This document shows positions 28,033-37,603 of a stretch of 64,000 nt of DNA, one piece after another. The DNA is from Deltaproteobacteria bacterium (GTDB lineage: Bacteria > Myxococcota_C > UBA6777): the NCBI GenBank assembly GCA_006226375.1, contig SBHC01000052.1, forward strand, positions 124,001-188,000, written 5' to 3'. A program made the position numbers and the translations under genes. Every line of letters begins with the position of its first letter. Positions within the stretch are counted from its first letter, which is position 1. Below the pieces are notes generated by a model that saw only the letters and a program-made list of their open reading frames with translations, had not been told where the DNA came from and made no database searches.

Positions 28033-28234
28033 GCGGTCGCTTCTCCCTTGTCTACGCCCATTTCAAAAGTGGGCACCAATGTAGCAAAAAGCCGCGGGTT
28101 TGCCTACCTCAAATCCCACTTTGTTCCGTGCTTTTCCACTCTTGCATGGTTCTTCGTTTGGTTTTGTTGTATCTTGAAGTCCGACTGATGCACAACCGTT
28201 GGGGTAGCAAGAATTGGGATACAAAGGAGTCGCG

Positions 28235-30085
28235 ATGCAGCGGTGTAGATGGGTATGCAAGGGCACGACAATGCGAAGGAATGGGTTCTTGTTGGGGTTG
28301 GGCTTGTTGCTGGGGTTGGGGGTGTTGACGTACGCCAAGCCATCCTACGCCCAACAGAGCACTGCGTTTCAATTGCAGCAGTTTCGGCCGTGGGGTGATC
28401 CCCAAGGGATGTTTCAAACCCAGTCCGGCCAGACCCTGGGGCAGTGGAACTATATGGTCGGTCTCTACCTCAATTATGGGTTGGAGCCGCTTACCTTTCG
28501 TCGCACGGGACAAGAAATTCAACCCGTCGTCGCTCACCAACTGGGCGCAGACATTGTCGGTGCTATCGGCTTTCTCTCCTGGTTGGAGATGAACCTTAGC
28601 ATCCCCATGACTCTGTATCAGGTGGGAGTCATCCCCAACGATGCCTCCTTTGCACCTGGTGATCGCGGACGCAACGTCTCGGGCTTTGCATTCTCGGACA
28701 TCAAGGTGGCCCTAAAAGCCCAGGCTCTCCGAGAAAAACGTCACTTCTTGAACCTGGGGTTTCAAGCCTATCTGGGCATCCCCTCCGGGAACAAGGAGCT
28801 GATGAACGGTGAAGACTCTGTCAGCTTTGGAGTCTCTGTGTTTGCCAACAAGCACATTGGCCTGGCAAACATCGCCCTTAACCTGGGCTACCGGTATCTA
28901 CCACCGACCATCATGGTACGTCTCCCCATTCAACATGAGCTGACGTATTCCTTGGCTGCGAGCTTTCGGGTGATCAAGAGCCGCCTGGATGTTATCGGCG
29001 ACTTAAGCGGCGCTGTATCCTTAAGCAGTCTAACGGTTGCCAATGTCGTGCCTTTGGAGCTTTACTTGGGAGCCCGTGTGTTCCTCTTGCAAGGGCGAGA
29101 AGACCTGGCCTTAAACGCCGGCATCAGCTTGCCTTTGTCGCCCGGATACGGTGCTCCCTTGTTCCGGTTCCTGGTCGGGGTGATTTGGGCTCCGCAAGCT
29201 CGGGATACAGACGGCGACGGCTTGCTTGATCACAAGGACCGTTGTCCGACCCGGAAAGGTCCTGTTGCCAACCAAGGCTGCCCCTGGCCCGACACAGACG
29301 GCGACGGGCTGACCGACAACATCGACAAATGCCCCAAGCAGAAGGGGACCAAAAGCTTGGAAGGGTGCCCTGACACCGATGGCGACGGCCTCAGTGACAA
29401 CGTTGACCGGTGTCCCAAGCGGAAAGGTCCCAAGGAAAACAAAGGGTGTCCCTGGTCGGACAATGACAAGGATGGCATCCCCGATCGAGAAGACAAATGC
29501 CCCAACAAAAAAGGTCCAAAGGCCAACAAAGGTTGTCCCTGGGGAGACCTTGATGGCGACGGCTTAACCGACAACATCGACAAATGCCCCAACATCGAAG
29601 GGCCCAAAGAGAACAACGGCTGCCCGGATCCCGATCGTGACAAAGACGGTGTGGTAGACCGTTTGGACAAATGCCCCGATGTCCCCGGTATTAAGGAGAA
29701 GCAAGGCTGTCCCAAAACAGTGTTGGTTCAGGTGACAAAGAAGGAGATTAAGATCCTTCAAAAGATCCGGTTCCGAACGGGAAGCGCCCGAATCCTTCGG
29801 CGTTCGTACGACATCCTTAACCAAGTGGTGTCGGTCATGAAGAGTCGGGAGAAGATGGAGATTGTGGTGGAAGGTCACACCGATAACGTTGGGAAGAAAC
29901 GGTACAACCTGCGGCTGTCACAGCGTCGTGCCAATTCAGTGATGCAGTATCTTGTCAAGCAGGGGATTGCCAAAGAGAGACTGAAAGCCAAAGGGTTTGG
30001 TATGAGTCAGCCCTTGGTTCCCAACATTACCCGCAGAAACCGGGCGAAAAACCGCCGCGTTCAGTTCCGGGTCGTGGCACAGTAG
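28235..30085 (+). CDS. OmpA-family outer-membrane protein with TSP type-3 repeats
   Basis: The protein has 616 residues. The ATG at 28235 has the best ribosome site (AAAGGAG five bases upstream); a later ATG at 28271 would also give a signal peptide. After the signal (ending SYA-Q) about 280 residues of alternating strands form a probable beta barrel. Six Asp-rich, Cys-paired repeats of thrombospondin type 3 (DTDGDG.D..D.CP) follow; they bind calcium in other proteins. The C-terminal OmpA domain (about 510-616) contains EGHTDNVG and the RRANSVMQYL helix that binds peptidoglycan diaminopimelate. It thus links outer membrane to cell wall. It is divergent from the kinase at 28032. Confidence 0.9.
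   Translation: MQRCRWVCKGTTMRRNGFLLGLGLLLGLGVLTYAKPSYAQQSTAFQLQQFRPWGDPQGMFQTQSGQTLGQWNYMVGLYLNYGLEPLTFRRTGQEIQPVVAHQLGADIVGAIGFLSWLEMNLSIPMTLYQVGVIPNDASFAPGDRGRNVSGFAFSDIKVALKAQALREKRHFLNLGFQAYLGIPSGNKELMNGEDSVSFGVSVFANKHIGLANIALNLGYRYLPPTIMVRLPIQHELTYSLAASFRVIKSRLDVIGDLSGAVSLSSLTVANVVPLELYLGARVFLLQGREDLALNAGISLPLSPGYGAPLFRFLVGVIWAPQARDTDGDGLLDHKDRCPTRKGPVANQGCPWPDTDGDGLTDNIDKCPKQKGTKSLEGCPDTDGDGLSDNVDRCPKRKGPKENKGCPWSDNDKDGIPDREDKCPNKKGPKANKGCPWGDLDGDGLTDNIDKCPNIEGPKENNGCPDPDRDKDGVVDRLDKCPDVPGIKEKQGCPKTVLVQVTKKEIKILQKIRFRTGSARILRRSYDILNQVVSVMKSREKMEIVVEGHTDNVGKKRYNLRLSQRRANSVMQYLVKQGIAKERLKAKGFGMSQPLVPNITRRNRAKNRRVQFRVVAQ
29204..29715 (+). repeat. Six TSP3-type repeats in the OmpA-family gene
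   Basis: Units of about 26-30 codons contain D.DgDGl.D..D.CP..kGp...GCP. Each carries two Cys and a cluster of Asp residues suited to calcium binding. Unit length is slightly irregular, so they diverged some time ago. Confidence 0.85.
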
Positions 30086-30116
30086 CTTTCCCTCCTCCAG
30101 ATACGCTCTACCTTTC

Positions 30117-31805
30117 CTAGTACAATTTGTCGAAGGTGACTTTGACTTTGCGAAGTCCGTTGCCTGCTTCACCGACATCTTGCCGGGACACTTCGGTGCC
30201 CTGGAAGATATAAGGACGCGCCACAAAGCTCTGCACTTGGCTGGCAGGTACGGCGAAGTAAAGCGAAACGGTCTTGCGTTCGAGCTGCCTTCCAAACATG
30301 TACAGCAAGAGCGCATGTTCTGTCGCGTGATAGCCATTCTTCCAAGGGTTGCACTTGCTGTTGGAGGAGAGCGGCCAACCCCAGCCTGAGCCGTCACGCT
30401 TGACCCCGTCGTAGATGCCTTTGTTCTGTTTGTCGATGTAATGGTTCATCCAGAACGATGCGGTCTTTGCGAGTCGATCGAGGTATCGGTAGTCCAGCAG
30501 GTTGAGGGTTGCTGTGATCTGGTCGGATTCAGCGTAAGTCCACCAGCCCGAGCCGTAGTCTACCGACGTTGGGCTTGTCATTCGGTTGGCCCAGCTGCCG
30601 TACTGTGAATCGTAGGCAAGATCGGTCCATTTGTAGACGTTAGTTCTTACAAAGTTATGGTACGGATGGTTTGGGAGCCGCTTGTCGACTTGCAGGATCA
30701 TCCAGTACGACTTGAGCGTATGACCAAAGTCCACGTGGCGGGTTTTGTACTGTCCTTTTTGGTTGTGCACTCCCCAAAAAATGCCATCCGCAAAGAAGTG
30801 TTGGAGGAGAGCGTCACAAAGCTTCTTCATCTGGGAAAGAAACTGGGTGCGACGTTGGGAGGAAGAGAGCACTGGCTGCACCAGTAGCATATAGGCATTG
30901 AGCGGATCCAACTGCGCCACAAGCTCCCAGCCACCGTCGTTTTGGCTGTCGGACTCCTGACTTAAATCGGGGGTGCGTCCGTCTTGGATGCGTTGGTTGG
31001 CGTCGTCCCAATAGACCTTGGGATCGAACAGCTTGTCGTGGGTTGCCAAAAGCACATCTTCGTACTGGGTCTGGCGAGTGAGGAAGTAACAGGCTCCGGG
31101 ACCCATCAAGCTATACGCTGTGTCTTGCGCCCACTTGCTCTCGGTGCCTTTGGGGTTGCCTTGCTCGTCCAACAACGCGTGCCAGCCGCCGCGAGTTTTG
31201 TCGTAGGCCTTTGCGATGAGCCAGTCACAGCCTTGCAGCGCGTACTGGAGAAGCTTGCTGTCGCCGGTCATCAGGTAGCCCATGGCGTAGGTGTAGGTTT
31301 GCCGCGCTAGCATACGCGGGCGACGGTCGGTGTTGCCGGTGGGCTGTCCGTCCATTCGCCGTTCGGTTGGAAAGTTACCCACGGGAGAGCCGAGAGCTTG
31401 GGCGCTCGTCCAGAACGGTTGGATGTCATCTTGCCAATGCTTCAACCACGTATCGCCCTGAAGCACCGCAGGGACGGTTTGGTTGGGAGGTAGCTTGTAG
31501 CCATACACGGACGAGGGAGAGACATCTTGGGTGGGCTGGGTCTCTTTCGAGGTTCCTTCTTGCCCAGGTGGTTCTGGAGGAGATGACCGGTCAGGTTGTG
31601 CAACAGGCTCGCTTCCCTGGCTGGGCTCGGGAGTGTTTGCTTTCTCTGCGACGGTTGCAGTGCCGCCGTCTTTCTCTTCGTAGCCTGGACCCAAGACATC
31701 ACTGCAGCCCAACTCACCCAACGTTGCGAGACCAAGGAGAAGGACAAAGAAGAAGCAAAGGCGCCAGAGTCGCGCAGTGTGGAAGGTGTGCTTGGTTGTT
31801 TCCAT
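30117..31805 (-). CDS. Lipoprotein of the N-acylglucosamine 2-epimerase (AGE)-like alpha/alpha toroid family
   Basis: The protein has 562 residues. The start is placed at the ATG at 31805 because it begins a lipoprotein signal with lipobox LGELGC; the open frame extends further upstream without coding character. An acidic Ser/Pro/Gln linker (about 35-85) is followed by a helical repeat domain with GGWHALLDEQGN, WAQDTAY and HVDFGHTLKSYWM. The last is similar to the catalytic His-containing helix of AGE-family enzymes and cellobiose 2-epimerases. These act on reducing sugars, though cell-surface versions are unusual. An alternative is a related toroid glycosidase. About 60 C-terminal residues form extra strands. 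Substrate is unknown. Confidence 0.6.
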   Translation of the reverse strand: METTKHTFHTARLWRLCFFFVLLLGLATLGELGCSDVLGPGYEEKDGGTATVAEKANTPEPSQGSEPVAQPDRSSPPEPPGQEGTSKETQPTQDVSPSSVYGYKLPPNQTVPAVLQGDTWLKHWQDDIQPFWTSAQALGSPVGNFPTERRMDGQPTGNTDRRPRMLARQTYTYAMGYLMTGDSKLLQYALQGCDWLIAKAYDKTRGGWHALLDEQGNPKGTESKWAQDTAYSLMGPGACYFLTRQTQYEDVLLATHDKLFDPKVYWDDANQRIQDGRTPDLSQESDSQNDGGWELVAQLDPLNAYMLLVQPVLSSSQRRTQFLSQMKKLCDALLQHFFADGIFWGVHNQKGQYKTRHVDFGHTLKSYWMILQVDKRLPNHPYHNFVRTNVYKWTDLAYDSQYGSWANRMTSPTSVDYGSGWWTYAESDQITATLNLLDYRYLDRLAKTASFWMNHYIDKQNKGIYDGVKRDGSGWGWPLSSNSKCNPWKNGYHATEHALLLYMFGRQLERKTVSLYFAVPASQVQSFVARPYIFQGTEVSRQDVGEAGNGLRKVKVTFDKLY

Positions 31806-31993
31806 TGTACATTCCGGTTTGTTGTGGGAGCGGCTAGGGGTGCAGATTATCGTTTCATTTTGTCTTATGCAATCCAAAGATTGGATGAAAACGTAACTGC
31901 TGTGTGTTTTGACCATACCTGATTGTGATGTGCTTGGGAGGCCTCCAGCACCTTGTTCTGTTTGTTCACCATGACCTATCGAGGAGATACACC

Positions 31994-32734
31994 TTGAAAT
32001 CGATACCCAAGATACTGTTTGTGATGGCCCTGACTGCAACCTGGACGGTAGGGTGTGTGCGCAACAAATCGGCCTCCACGCCAGAGCAACGTCGGACTCC
32101 TTCTGGGATGACTGCCAAAGGTTCCACATCACGTCCAGCTCCTCGTCCACGTGCGATGAGAAAGCCTACCTCTGCGAAGGTTGGAAAGTACATGCGAGCG
32201 ACCTTTGCCGCCGGATGTTTCTGGTGCATCCAGCCTCCGTTTGACAAGCTCAAGGGGGTCATCAGCACGAAGGTGGGTTACACAGGTGGTGAGAAGCCCA
32301 ACCCAACGTACAAGCAGGTGGCTTATGGATTGACCAAACACACAGAGTCGATTGAGGTCATTTATAATCCCAAGGTTGTATCGTACGCGACCTTGTTGAA
32401 GGTGTTTTGGACTCAGATCGATCCCACAGTGAGGAATCGACAGTTTGTGGACGTGGGGACGCAATACAGAGCCGCTGTCTTTTACCACAACGAAGAGCAA
32501 CGAAAGCTTGCAGAGCAAACCAAGGCGTTGATCGCCAAGTCGGGCTGTTTCTCAAGCCCCATCGTGACCTCCGTGGAGCCAGCTCGTCCCTTCTACAACG
32601 CCGAAACCTACCACCAACAGTTTTACAAAAAGAGCACCTACCGGTACAAGTCCTACCGCATGGGTTCGGGGCGTGACCGGTTCATCGAACGGTACTGGTC
32701 GCGCTGCAAGGTTCTCACCAACTGGCCCAAGTGA
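31994..32734 (+). CDS. msrA: Peptide methionine (S)-S-oxide reductase MsrA, lipoprotein form
   Basis: The 246-residue protein reduces Met-S-sulfoxide in proteins. The start is a TTG at 31994 preceded by GAGGAG seven bases upstream. It gives a lipoprotein signal with lipobox TVGC (Cys 21). A basic Pro/Arg linker follows, then the catalytic GCFWC at about 74-78 (nucleophile Cys 75) and the MsrA core: KVGYTGG, the conserved YNP segment, QYRAAVFY and a YHQQFYKK end. It is therefore an envelope enzyme rather than the usual cytosolic one. A further Cys near the C-terminus (YWSRCK) may resolve the sulfenic acid. It is divergent from the AGE-like lipoprotein gene. Confidence 0.85.
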   Translation: MKSIPKILFVMALTATWTVGCVRNKSASTPEQRRTPSGMTAKGSTSRPAPRPRAMRKPTSAKVGKYMRATFAAGCFWCIQPPFDKLKGVISTKVGYTGGEKPNPTYKQVAYGLTKHTESIEVIYNPKVVSYATLLKVFWTQIDPTVRNRQFVDVGTQYRAAVFYHNEEQRKLAEQTKALIAKSGCFSSPIVTSVEPARPFYNAETYHQQFYKKSTYRYKSYRMGSGRDRFIERYWSRCKVLTNWPK

Positions 32735-32953
32735 GAGGGGTCGAATCTGTCTTCTCCTTTGTCACCAAGTTTGCGCATTGTTTCCCTTCGACTTCCCATC
32801 CACGAAACATCCCAACAACGCTTTCGTCCCTTCCTGTGCTTGTGTTGTCTTCGCTTCCCCATCCTCCAATGATTTGTGTTACACTGCAGCCTCCAGTCTT
32901 GGCTGGGGTTGATGTGTTCTATCCGTTGTGAGGAAGGGTCGACAAAAGCAGGC

Positions 32954-33535
32954 ATGGCCAAAGTAGATCGACGAATCAAGCGAACCCAGAGATTGCTCTC
33001 CGAGGCTCTCATCGCGTTGGCTCTGGAGAAAGGCTACGAGTCCGTTTCCATCCGCGATATCACCGAGCGGGCAGATGTCGGGTACGCAACATTTTTTCGC
33101 CACTTTAAGAGCAAAGAAGAGCTGCTGCAGGATGCGTTGCAGACTCTTGCCGAAGACTTTGTGGATTTGCTGCCCAACCAGATGACCTTGCAATCCACGC
33201 GGGAAAAAGGCGAGATCCTGTTCCGTTATGCGGCCAACAACGTGGATCTCTGCCGTGTGTTGTTGGGTAGCCAGGGTTCCAGCTCCATGCAACATCAGCT
33301 CCTACGCGTTGGAACACAGATCACGCTGGGAACCTTGGAAGACCAACTCCTGGAGGATGTTCCTGCCGAAATTGTGGCTCATCAAATTGTCGCGTCTACG
33401 TTGGCCATGGTGCAGTGGTGGCTGGACAATGAGCAGCCCTACACTCCCGAGCGAATGGGCCATTTGTACGAAGATCTGGTGATGGGGTCGTTGGAGCGAG
33501 TTGTGCGCAAGGATTTGGGTGAGGATGCACCATGA
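32954..33535 (+). CDS. TetR/AcrR family transcriptional regulator
   Basis: The protein has 193 residues starting at the ATG at 32954. The N-terminal helix-turn-helix domain (about 1-55) has the TetR signature: a first helix with LLSEALIALA, GYESVSIRDITERADV, then YATFFRHFKSKEELL as recognition helix and cap. The C-terminal helical domain would bind a ligand, which cannot be predicted. The TGA stop overlaps the ATG of the next gene (ATGA), so the two are translationally coupled. It may autoregulate and control the metallopeptidase-like gene, but no operator was identified. Confidence 0.85.
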   Translation: MAKVDRRIKRTQRLLSEALIALALEKGYESVSIRDITERADVGYATFFRHFKSKEELLQDALQTLAEDFVDLLPNQMTLQSTREKGEILFRYAANNVDLCRVLLGSQGSSSMQHQLLRVGTQITLGTLEDQLLEDVPAEIVAHQIVASTLAMVQWWLDNEQPYTPERMGHLYEDLVMGSLERVVRKDLGEDAP

Positions 33536-35277
33536 AGCCGACCCTTGTAACGTCCGAGCCCGGTGAACTCCTCGCGTTGGTGCAGGCTTACCCCGGCGGA
33601 CAGAAAGTAAAGCTTCCTCCTGAGCTTGCGAAACCTGCGGTGGAGCGGTTCCTCTCTCTGTTCCATGTCGAGGCGGTTGCGTTGGAAGAGCCTTCTGTTG
33701 ACTGGCCCGAGATCGATGAATGGCCAGACGGTGGCTGGTGTCTGCTACTTCGTGCAACCAAAGGGCGGGCTATGCTGAGGATGTTCCCCGCTACTGTTCT
33801 TGGCAAACTGGATGCGATCCAGCGTGGTGACGCTATTTTTATCTGTCTTTGGTTTCCTCTGCACTCCATTGTGCTGGGCAAGAGTCATGTGCGTCATTTG
33901 CAGCGAAGTCTGGAGCGAGTGAAAGAGGAGCGGTACCAGGATGAGTCTGGTGCTCCTTTGCCATGGGTGTCTCCCGACGCTGCGAGTGTTCCTGTGGTGG
34001 AAACATTGGAGGAGGAGGCTGCCTCAGCTGCTTGTTGGGAGTCGGAAGATGCGCTCTCTTCGTTTGAGCCTCCAGAGGGCTCACAACCTATCGATGGACA
34101 GGACCACCCGGTTTCCAGAGAAAAAATTGTCAATGAGTTTGAGCGGATTCGAGAGCACCTAGGCTTGCCACCGTTTGAGCTATCGTTGTATCGCGGGGCT
34201 TCCAACAAAAATGGCTTTGTGACAGGTCGAGTGTTTGCGCGCCAGGGAACTCCAGTTCGGATGGTTCTTACCACGTGTCCCAACGCTGACCTTGCGGAAA
34301 TCTCCGCGACACTGGTCCATGAGTTCGCCCATATCGCCTCAGGTATGGGAGGGCATGATCTTGCTTTCAAGGAAGCCCTGCTGAATCTGGCGGCTGCGCT
34401 GTACGGTGACGCTTACTTTGTGGCGGCTCGTGATTACCTGAAAGAGTCTTTTCGTGTGTTGGATATGTGGCTGGCTACGGGCATTCGCGCTGTGCTGCGA
34501 AACCAGGAGCCTCCCGTTGCCAAGGACTTTGATGAGTCTTTGACGGCTGGCGTGGTCAGCCGGATCCAAAAGATGCGAGCTTTGGCGACCGACCAACCCG
34601 GAACTCCCGAAGGCATCACCGCAACAGGCATCGCAAACACCCAAAGCACGCTGTTTGGCCTGGGCTCGTACCATCTGAAATTGAACGTTACTGTGGACGA
34701 ATCGATGGTTGACCGCTGGCTAAACATCGGGAAAAAAGTGCGTTGGAAGCGGGAACTCGCGTTTGATGTTGCGTCATTTTGTAACGTCTTTGCTCTGGCT
34801 CGACCCGACCGAGGGTGGATGCACTTCTTCGGAAAATACCGCGACATTATCGCCGCAGAGTATCTCCTGAATGTATGCCTGGAACACATTGAGAGGCAGT
34901 GCAACAAACACATCGCGCAGTGGAAAGCTGAGCAAGGAAGAGTCTCGGGTGGGCAGGTTCGCAGCGAGAAGGTGTCCTTTTGTGCTTCGGCTGTGGAAGG
35001 CATCAGCGACAAAATGGACCGAATCCGGGAGATGGAGCGAGCCCAGGCCAAGTCCGACCCTACAACCACGGACGCTCGTGCGTTCCAACTCACCAGCAAA
35101 GACCTTCAGCAAGCCGAAGTGTTTGCCACAGAAGAGCACAAAAAAAGAGGGATGGGTTGGGGGTCTGATTCGAGTCACTCGTACCATCACAACGAGAGCG
35201 GATACGAGGCGGGACAGGCTGTAGAGCTACGGAGTGGAGTGAACTCTGGCAAGGTGCGAGGCTTACTCGGCGGGTAA
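33532..35277 (+). CDS. SprT-like zinc metallopeptidase with DUF2786-type C-terminal region
   Basis: The protein has 581 residues. The N-terminal third is unrecognised. Residues about 200-300 hold a SprT-like core: HEFAH at 263-267 followed by a GGHDLAFK segment that gives the third zinc ligand. Next comes a segment with RIQKMRALATDQPGTPEG, which fits the DUF2786 helix pattern, then a C-terminal domain with RWKRELAFDVASFCNVFA resembling the region that follows DUF2786 in other proteins. SprT relatives cut DNA-protein crosslinks or act as phage and plasmid functions. The combination with DUF2786 is known mainly from hypothetical and phage-like proteins. It overlaps the TetR gene by 4 bp. Confidence is good for the zinc motif, lower for DUF2786. 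Confidence 0.65.
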   Translation: MKPTLVTSEPGELLALVQAYPGGQKVKLPPELAKPAVERFLSLFHVEAVALEEPSVDWPEIDEWPDGGWCLLLRATKGRAMLRMFPATVLGKLDAIQRGDAIFICLWFPLHSIVLGKSHVRHLQRSLERVKEERYQDESGAPLPWVSPDAASVPVVETLEEEAASAACWESEDALSSFEPPEGSQPIDGQDHPVSREKIVNEFERIREHLGLPPFELSLYRGASNKNGFVTGRVFARQGTPVRMVLTTCPNADLAEISATLVHEFAHIASGMGGHDLAFKEALLNLAAALYGDAYFVAARDYLKESFRVLDMWLATGIRAVLRNQEPPVAKDFDESLTAGVVSRIQKMRALATDQPGTPEGITATGIANTQSTLFGLGSYHLKLNVTVDESMVDRWLNIGKKVRWKRELAFDVASFCNVFALARPDRGWMHFFGKYRDIIAAEYLLNVCLEHIERQCNKHIAQWKAEQGRVSGGQVRSEKVSFCASAVEGISDKMDRIREMERAQAKSDPTTTDARAFQLTSKDLQQAEVFATEEHKKRGMGWGSDSSHSYHHNESGYEAGQAVELRSGVNSGKVRGLLGG

Positions 35278-35290
35278 GGTTTCTGGTGGC

Positions 35291-37603
35291 TTAATAGTGA
35301 CGTTCGAGGACGTACCAACCAAAGGCCCGAAGCATCAGAGATTGGAGGGAGTCTTCGATCAGGGGTTGGAGGTCGTTCCAGGCCGTCTCAACGAGGTCTT
35401 GGGACTGGTCGATGCACTCTTGAATGGCACCGCACGCTTCCAGCTTTTCAATGTAATCCGCAACGACACTGTCGTCTTCGGGCTTGGACTTCAGGGTTTC
35501 CCACATCCACTCACGTTGTTCGCGTGGGAGGTGAGCCATGGCCTTCACGGTGGGCATGGTCACTTTGCCTTGCGCGATGTCTTCGCCGCGGGTCTTGAGG
35601 CTGTTTTTGAAGCCGCGAAGGTTCAGGACATCATCGATGATCTGGAAGGCCAGGCCTACCGATTCAAAGTAATGACCGAGGGCTTCGATTTGCTCTTCGG
35701 AGCCATTGCCTGCTACGCCACCCATTCTTGCCAAAGCCCCTGCGGGAGCTGCAGTCTTCAGCCTGTGAACTGCGAGGACTGCCTTTTCCAGGTCGTCGAT
35801 CTCCGCAGTGTTGATGGTGGCGCGCATGATCGCTTCGTCAGGTCCAGCCAAATCGAGGGCTTGCCCCGCGTGACCAGCACGCAACGATTGGAAGTAGTAG
35901 TCGTAGATTCGGACCTTTTGGGCGTCCGACATCTTCTTGCCCTTGATCAGGATCTTCTGACCCATGAAGTAGCAAGCGGTCCCTGCGTTCACGGCGACAG
36001 CATCCCCGTAAATCATGTGGACGGTCTTGCCACCCCGACGCCAGGTTGATTTGTCCTGAACATCATCAACGATGAGCGAACCCACGTGCATCAACTCGGG
36101 CATGGCCAACCAGTGGACATAGTCACGGGAGTCACCACCAACAACATCACAGCAAGCCAACGCTGCGTAAGAACGCCAGGCTTTTCCTCCGCGGTCGGTG
36201 ATCTCACGTACTGGGTGGATGGAGTAGTGCGCGATGTATTCGGGATCGACCCCTTCCATCAAGTCGTCGCGGTCGTCGTCGGCGATCAGGTCACGAGCCT
36301 GCTCGTAGGTCGGCTTCAGCGGAAGGAGCCCGCTCACGGACTTACGGGTCTCTCGGCTTACTGCCTTGAAGAACATGTCGAGGGTGTTGATGTTGTGGAA
36401 GCCGCTGCGCTCGATGTATCCGACACCTTCGGCGGGTTCTCCAAACAAAGTACCCTTGGCCAGAATTCGTCCTTCCCAGAACGCGGGCTTGGAAATCAGG
36501 GTGATGAATTCTTGGTCTTGGTACACGCCCTCAGCTTCCAACTCAAGGCCAAACGCTGGAACGGTGAGGGTCCATTGGGTTGGGTACTCATTAAAGGTTC
36601 GGGTGCTGCGCCACGAGTTCAGAGGTTTTAGCTCAAACTCATTGACGGTTTGTTGCTGGCCTTCTGGGTCGATGTACACACAGAAAGCACCCACGTCTTT
36701 GTCTTCCTGTTCGCGGTCAAACAGTGCGTACGCTGTGATCTCGGAGCCGTTTGTGAATTGGACAGAGATCCAGTTCCAAGCAACATCCTCTCTCTTGGCG
36801 GACATCTCTCCCGCTTCAGCTTCTTCCTCCGAAACGCCGCCGCCAAGCTTGGCGCTGACAGGTTGCTGGTTTGAGCCTTTGGGCGGAGGCGGTGGGGCAC
36901 CGAATTCATGGTCGTACCACGCGTTTCCACCGGTGATGTCGTACCGAACACCTTTGAGGAGCAGCTCTCCTTCGATGGAGCATCGAGGGATGAAGTAATA
37001 GAACATATTTTCGCCAGCCGTTCCCTTCACCACGCCGTTGTTGCCGTGTCGAATGGCTGGTTTCTGCAACGTCAGAGTGATGTCGCAGCCAATGTCAAAG
37101 TGGTCGTGATGAAGCTCCAGACGGTAGGTCTTGTCAGCGATCTTGGTGTAGCGCTGACCATCAAAGTCGAGTTCAAGTTTGTTGAGGTTGACGTAAACCT
37201 CTTTCTTAAACATCTGGTCAGGGTAGGGAACATTGCCTCGTTCGAGGATTTCTTGAAGAGAGCGCTGGAGGCGGGGATCTTTGGTGCCTTCTCCACGCTT
37301 CAACTTCTCCAGGCCCATCTTGGGTGCGTCTGCATCGACCAAGGAGAGAGGGTAGTACTTGCCTGTTTGTGGATCGCTCAACGCCCAGGTCATGGAGTGT
37401 GCATAGAGAGGTTCCTTGGTGACCTCGTCGTGGCCTTTGCAGATTCGGAAAAAGGAAGCAAACAGCGAATACTGACGGCCATCTGCAATCTCCAGGTGGC
37501 TATTAATGTACCACCACTCGGTCGTCGACGACGCGTGAGGTAGATCGTGTTTTGTGAGGTCAATGGGACCTTCACCAGGCCAGTCGGTTGGATACACACT
37601 CAT
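35291..37603 (-). CDS. CrtC/AttH-like lipocalin-fold domain fused to a polyprenyl diphosphate synthase
   Basis: The protein has 770 residues; the ATG at 37603 has AGGAGA upstream. Residues 1-420 resemble the hydroxyneurosporene synthase (CrtC)/AttH family: TEWWYIN at about 28-34, a GNAWYDHEFG segment near 226-235, and WNWISVQF near 277-284. These hydrate carotenoid double bonds or bind lipids. Residues about 450-770 are a trans-isoprenyl diphosphate synthase with first Asp motif DDVQD (513-517) and second motif DDVLN (657-661); they condense isopentenyl diphosphate with allylic diphosphates. Both domains look intact. Carotenoid synthesis is the natural pathway joining them, but no other crt genes are in the window. 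Confidence 0.8.
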   Translation of the reverse strand: MSVYPTDWPGEGPIDLTKHDLPHASSTTEWWYINSHLEIADGRQYSLFASFFRICKGHDEVTKEPLYAHSMTWALSDPQTGKYYPLSLVDADAPKMGLEKLKRGEGTKDPRLQRSLQEILERGNVPYPDQMFKKEVYVNLNKLELDFDGQRYTKIADKTYRLELHHDHFDIGCDITLTLQKPAIRHGNNGVVKGTAGENMFYYFIPRCSIEGELLLKGVRYDITGGNAWYDHEFGAPPPPPKGSNQQPVSAKLGGGVSEEEAEAGEMSAKREDVAWNWISVQFTNGSEITAYALFDREQEDKDVGAFCVYIDPEGQQQTVNEFELKPLNSWRSTRTFNEYPTQWTLTVPAFGLELEAEGVYQDQEFITLISKPAFWEGRILAKGTLFGEPAEGVGYIERSGFHNINTLDMFFKAVSRETRKSVSGLLPLKPTYEQARDLIADDDRDDLMEGVDPEYIAHYSIHPVREITDRGGKAWRSYAALACCDVVGGDSRDYVHWLAMPELMHVGSLIVDDVQDKSTWRRGGKTVHMIYGDAVAVNAGTACYFMGQKILIKGKKMSDAQKVRIYDYYFQSLRAGHAGQALDLAGPDEAIMRATINTAEIDDLEKAVLAVHRLKTAAPAGALARMGGVAGNGSEEQIEALGHYFESVGLAFQIIDDVLNLRGFKNSLKTRGEDIAQGKVTMPTVKAMAHLPREQREWMWETLKSKPEDDSVVADYIEKLEACGAIQECIDQSQDLVETAWNDLQPLIEDSLQSLMLRAFGWYVLERHY

